Positions 6,893-8,843 of a stretch of DNA of 8,843 nucleotides are shown here, one piece after another. The stretch covers positions 1-8,843 of the forward strand of contig WRJV01000241.1 of the NCBI GenBank assembly GCA_009778415.1. The letters run 5' to 3'. A program made the translations under genes and the position numbers. Under the pieces are notes generated by a model. That model saw nothing but the letters and a program-made list of their open reading frames with translations. It searched no databases and was not told the DNA's origin. The DNA is from Clostridiales bacterium (GTDB lineage: Bacteria; Bacillota; Clostridia; Peptostreptococcales; Anaerovoracaceae). Each line of letters begins with the position of its first letter. The stretch's first letter is position 1.

Positions 6893-8210
6893 ACCTGTCG
6901 TCGCGGTGGTGGGCAGGCCCAACGTGGGCAAGTCGACGTTTTTCAACAGGATAATCGGGAGGCGGGTTTCTATAGTGGAAGACACGCCGGGAGTCACCCG
7001 GGACCGCATCTACGCCGAAGCGGAATGGCGCGGCATCAGCTTCGCGATGATAGACACCGGCGGGATAGAGCCAAACTGTTCGGACGCAATACTGGAGAAG
7101 ATGAGGGAGCAGGCGCAGGTGGCCATGGAGACGGCCGACGTGATACTGTTCATGGTGGACGGTAAAGAGGGCCTTACGTCTTCCGACAGGGAAGTTGCGG
7201 ACATGCTGATGAAGACCGGCAAGAAAACGATACTGATCGTCAACAAGGTGGATTCGCGCAAGATGCCCGACGATTTTTACGACTACTACGAGCTGGGGCT
7301 CGGCGAGCCAAACGCGGTGTCTGCGGCGAACATGCTGGGGCTCGGCGACGTCCTGGACGAAGTGGTGGACAGCCTGCAGGCAGGAGCCGCTGAGGAAGAA
7401 GGCGACGCAGTGAAGATAGCGGTGGCGGGCAAGCCAAACGTGGGGAAGTCCTCCCTTGTCAATTGCCTGCTGGGCGAAGAAAGGGTGATAGTCTCGGAAA
7501 CAGCCGGGACCACGAGGGACTCGATCGACACCCCCTTTGAAAAAGACGGCAAAAGATACGTCTTGATTGACACCGCAGGGGTCAGGAGAAGGTCGAAAGT
7601 AACGGGCGACATTGAAAAATACAGCGTGGTCCGAGCAATTGCCGCCATTGAGAGGTGCGACGTGTGCCTGCTGATGATAGACGCCCAGGACGGCGTCACC
7701 GAACAGGACAAGAGGATCGCGGGGATAGCCCACGAGGCCGGGGCGGGGGTCATCGTTGTCGTCAACAAATGGGACCTCATAGAAAAGCAGACAAACACGA
7801 TGAAGGAGTTCAGGAAGAGGATCGCAAGCGAACTATCCTTCATGTCCTACGCGCCGACGGTGTTCATATCGGTACACGAAAAGCAGAGGGTGCTAAAGGT
7901 GATAGACATGGCAAACGCCGTTTCGGAAAACAGGGCGCTGCGCGTATCCACCGGACAGCTGAACAGCCTGGTGTCGGATGCGGTGATGATGAAGCAGCCG
8001 CCCTCCGACAAGGGCAAGCGGCTGAAAATATACTATGCGACCCAGGTCGGCGTGAAGCCGCCGCTGTTTTCGTTCCAAGTCAATTCGAGGAGCCTGATGC
8101 ACTTTTCCTATGCCAGGTACCTGGAGAACAAGATCAGGGAGGCATACGGGTTTGAAGGGACCTCAATAAAATTCGTGTTCAGGGAAAAGAGGGACAAAGA
8201 TGACAGTTGA
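6885..8210 (+). CDS. der: Ribosome biogenesis GTPase Der (EngA)
   Basis: Der is an essential GTPase with two tandem G domains that assists late 50S ribosomal subunit assembly. The 441-residue product matches the family's usual length. G domain 1 has GRPNVGKS (10-17), TPGVTRD (34-40), DTGG (57-60), NKVD (120-123) and SAAN (146-149). G domain 2 has GKPNVGKS (182-189), TAGTTRDSID (206-215), DTAGVRRRSK (229-238) and NKWD (294-297). A KH-like RNA-binding domain (about 347-435) includes KIYYATQVGVKPP and HFSYARYLENKIREAYGFEGT. One oddity is the G5 loop of G domain 2: it reads FISVHEKQRV, where relatives I recall have FISALTxxRV or similar. Thus Val330 replaces the usual Ala. The start is set by AGGAGG 6871-6876, with 8 nt overlap with ftsY and 11 nt with plsY. 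Confidence 0.97.
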   Translation: MSKPVVAVVGRPNVGKSTFFNRIIGRRVSIVEDTPGVTRDRIYAEAEWRGISFAMIDTGGIEPNCSDAILEKMREQAQVAMETADVILFMVDGKEGLTSSDREVADMLMKTGKKTILIVNKVDSRKMPDDFYDYYELGLGEPNAVSAANMLGLGDVLDEVVDSLQAGAAEEEGDAVKIAVAGKPNVGKSSLVNCLLGEERVIVSETAGTTRDSIDTPFEKDGKRYVLIDTAGVRRRSKVTGDIEKYSVVRAIAAIERCDVCLLMIDAQDGVTEQDKRIAGIAHEAGAGVIVVVNKWDLIEKQTNTMKEFRKRIASELSFMSYAPTVFISVHEKQRVLKVIDMANAVSENRALRVSTGQLNSLVSDAVMMKQPPSDKGKRLKIYYATQVGVKPPLFSFQVNSRSLMHFSYARYLENKIREAYGFEGTSIKFVFREKRDKDDS

Positions 8211-8796
8211 TCAAGTGGCTGTTGCAGCGGCAGCTGTTATAGCGTCGTATTTTTTGGGCAACATTTCCCCGGCGATCCTGCTCGGGAGGATGTCGGGGGT
8301 GGACATCAGGAAGGAAGGCAGCGGCAACGCCGGAACCACCAACGTGCTGCGGGTGCTCGGGAAGAAGGCCGCAGCAGCCACCCTGGCAATCGACGTGCTC
8401 AAGGGGGTGGCTGCCGTCCTGCTGGGGAGGTACTTGTGCGGGCAGGACGTTGCCATGATGTGCGGCGTCGCGGCGTTTTGCGGGCACATCTGGCCTGCGG
8501 CCTTTAGGTTCAAGGGGGGCAAGGGGGTGGCCACGGCGCTGGGGGTCATAGTGGCGACGGCGCCTGTGCTGGGCGCCGGGATACTTGCCGTCGCGCTGGC
8601 CATCATAGCTGCCACAAAGAGGGTTTCTGCCGGGGCAGTGTGCGCAGCGCTGATATTTCCTGCGGCAGCTGCGATATATGACCGGAGCCTGCTGGCATGG
8701 TCAGCCGTCCTTGCCGTTATTGTGCTTGTCAAGCACAGGCAGAACATCGGTAGGCTGCTTGCGGGCGTGGAGCCCAAAATCAGTTTCAAGAAGTAG
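8200..8796 (+). CDS. plsY: Glycerol-3-phosphate acyltransferase PlsY (acyl-phosphate dependent)
   Basis: PlsY is an integral membrane enzyme that transfers the acyl group of acyl-phosphate (made by PlsX) to the sn-1 position of glycerol-3-phosphate, giving lysophosphatidic acid. The 198-residue product is of normal length. Hydrophobic segments lie at roughly 4-26, 55-76, 84-100, 111-138, 143-160 and 164-178. The three conserved loops are present: EGSGNAGTTNVLRVLG (39-54), FKGGKGVAT (104-112) and KHRQNIGRLLAGVEPKI (178-194). ATG 8200 lies inside the end of der (11-nt overlap) and follows AAGAGGGA at 8187-8194. In many Clostridia gpsA, which makes its glycerol-3-phosphate substrate, comes next; here a terminator follows 21 bases after the stop. 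The functional link to plsX at the other end of the operon is established biochemistry; shared regulation is inference. Confidence 0.97.
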   Translation: MTVDQVAVAAAAVIASYFLGNISPAILLGRMSGVDIRKEGSGNAGTTNVLRVLGKKAAAATLAIDVLKGVAAVLLGRYLCGQDVAMMCGVAAFCGHIWPAAFRFKGGKGVATALGVIVATAPVLGAGILAVALAIIAATKRVSAGAVCAALIFPAAAAIYDRSLLAWSAVLAVIVLVKHRQNIGRLLAGVEPKISFKK

Positions 8797-8817
8797 GCCA
8801 GCGGCAAGAAAACGATG

Positions 8818-8843
8818 AAGTGTTGCGGTGCAGCACTTTTTTT
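8818..8843 (+). terminator. Rho-independent terminator after plsY
   Basis: The arms AAGTGTTGC (8818-8826) and GCAGCACTT (8830-8838) pair over 9 bp with one G-U wobble around a 3-nt GGT loop. A run of seven T (8837-8843) reaches the window edge. The position, 21 bases after the plsY stop, fits the end of the plsX-plsY operon. The T run may continue past the edge. Confidence 0.85.

Noticed and set aside
5945..7733. Further long minus-strand open frames opposite ftsY and der (about 354 and 296 codons)
   Set aside because: They mirror well-conserved GTPase genes and show no domain, only codon-bias effects.
1..8843. CRISPR arrays, tRNA/rRNA genes, insertion sequences, toxin-antitoxin or defence modules
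   Set aside because: I saw no spaced direct repeats, cloverleaf sequence, transposase motif or paired small genes; the window is essentially a housekeeping operon.

Overview
The window reads as a stretch of bacterial chromosome, most likely from an anaerobic Bacillota (Clostridia-like) genome of moderately high GC. The grounds are gene content (RNase III, SMC, FtsY, Der and the PlsX/PlsY acyltransferase route), strong GGAGG-type ribosome sites, GTG/TTG starts, and an NG-only FtsY. Codon use leans on ATA for Ile and AGG for Arg despite the GC. The lineage is an inference; no rRNA or other taxonomic marker is present. All genes lie on the + strand.

Layout: (1) 3-389 is the C-terminal part of a GNAT acetyltransferase cut by the left edge. 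(2) 390-739 is the only non-housekeeping stretch. It holds a perfect-consensus sigma-A promoter (392-420), a 12-bp-arm inverted repeat straddling its expected start site (421-455), and a gutted remnant of a GRRRxGKTT-type ATPase gene (457-690). An AT-rich leader to plsX follows. (3) 740-8796 is a tight six-gene run: plsX, rnc, smc, ftsY, der, plsY. Four of the five junctions overlap (14, 4, 8 and 11 nt); only smc to ftsY has a gap (15 nt). (4) 8818-8843 is an intrinsic terminator closing the run at the right edge.

The genes combine three jobs. PlsX makes acyl-phosphate and PlsY uses it to acylate glycerol-3-phosphate, so the operon is bracketed by two consecutive steps of phospholipid synthesis. 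RNase III and Der serve rRNA processing and 50S assembly. SMC serves chromosome segregation and FtsY receives SRP-ribosome complexes at the membrane. The pieces rnc-smc-ftsY and der-plsY are familiar separately. Here they are joined, with no acpP, fab genes, ffh or gpsA between them.

I found no convincing new biological system. The six core genes are intact and conventional. The items most worth a second look are the ATPase relic with its perfect promoter and operator-like repeat upstream of an essential operon, and minor deviations in Der (G5 of the second G domain) and in the GNAT (acyl-CoA loop and Cys-rich tail).
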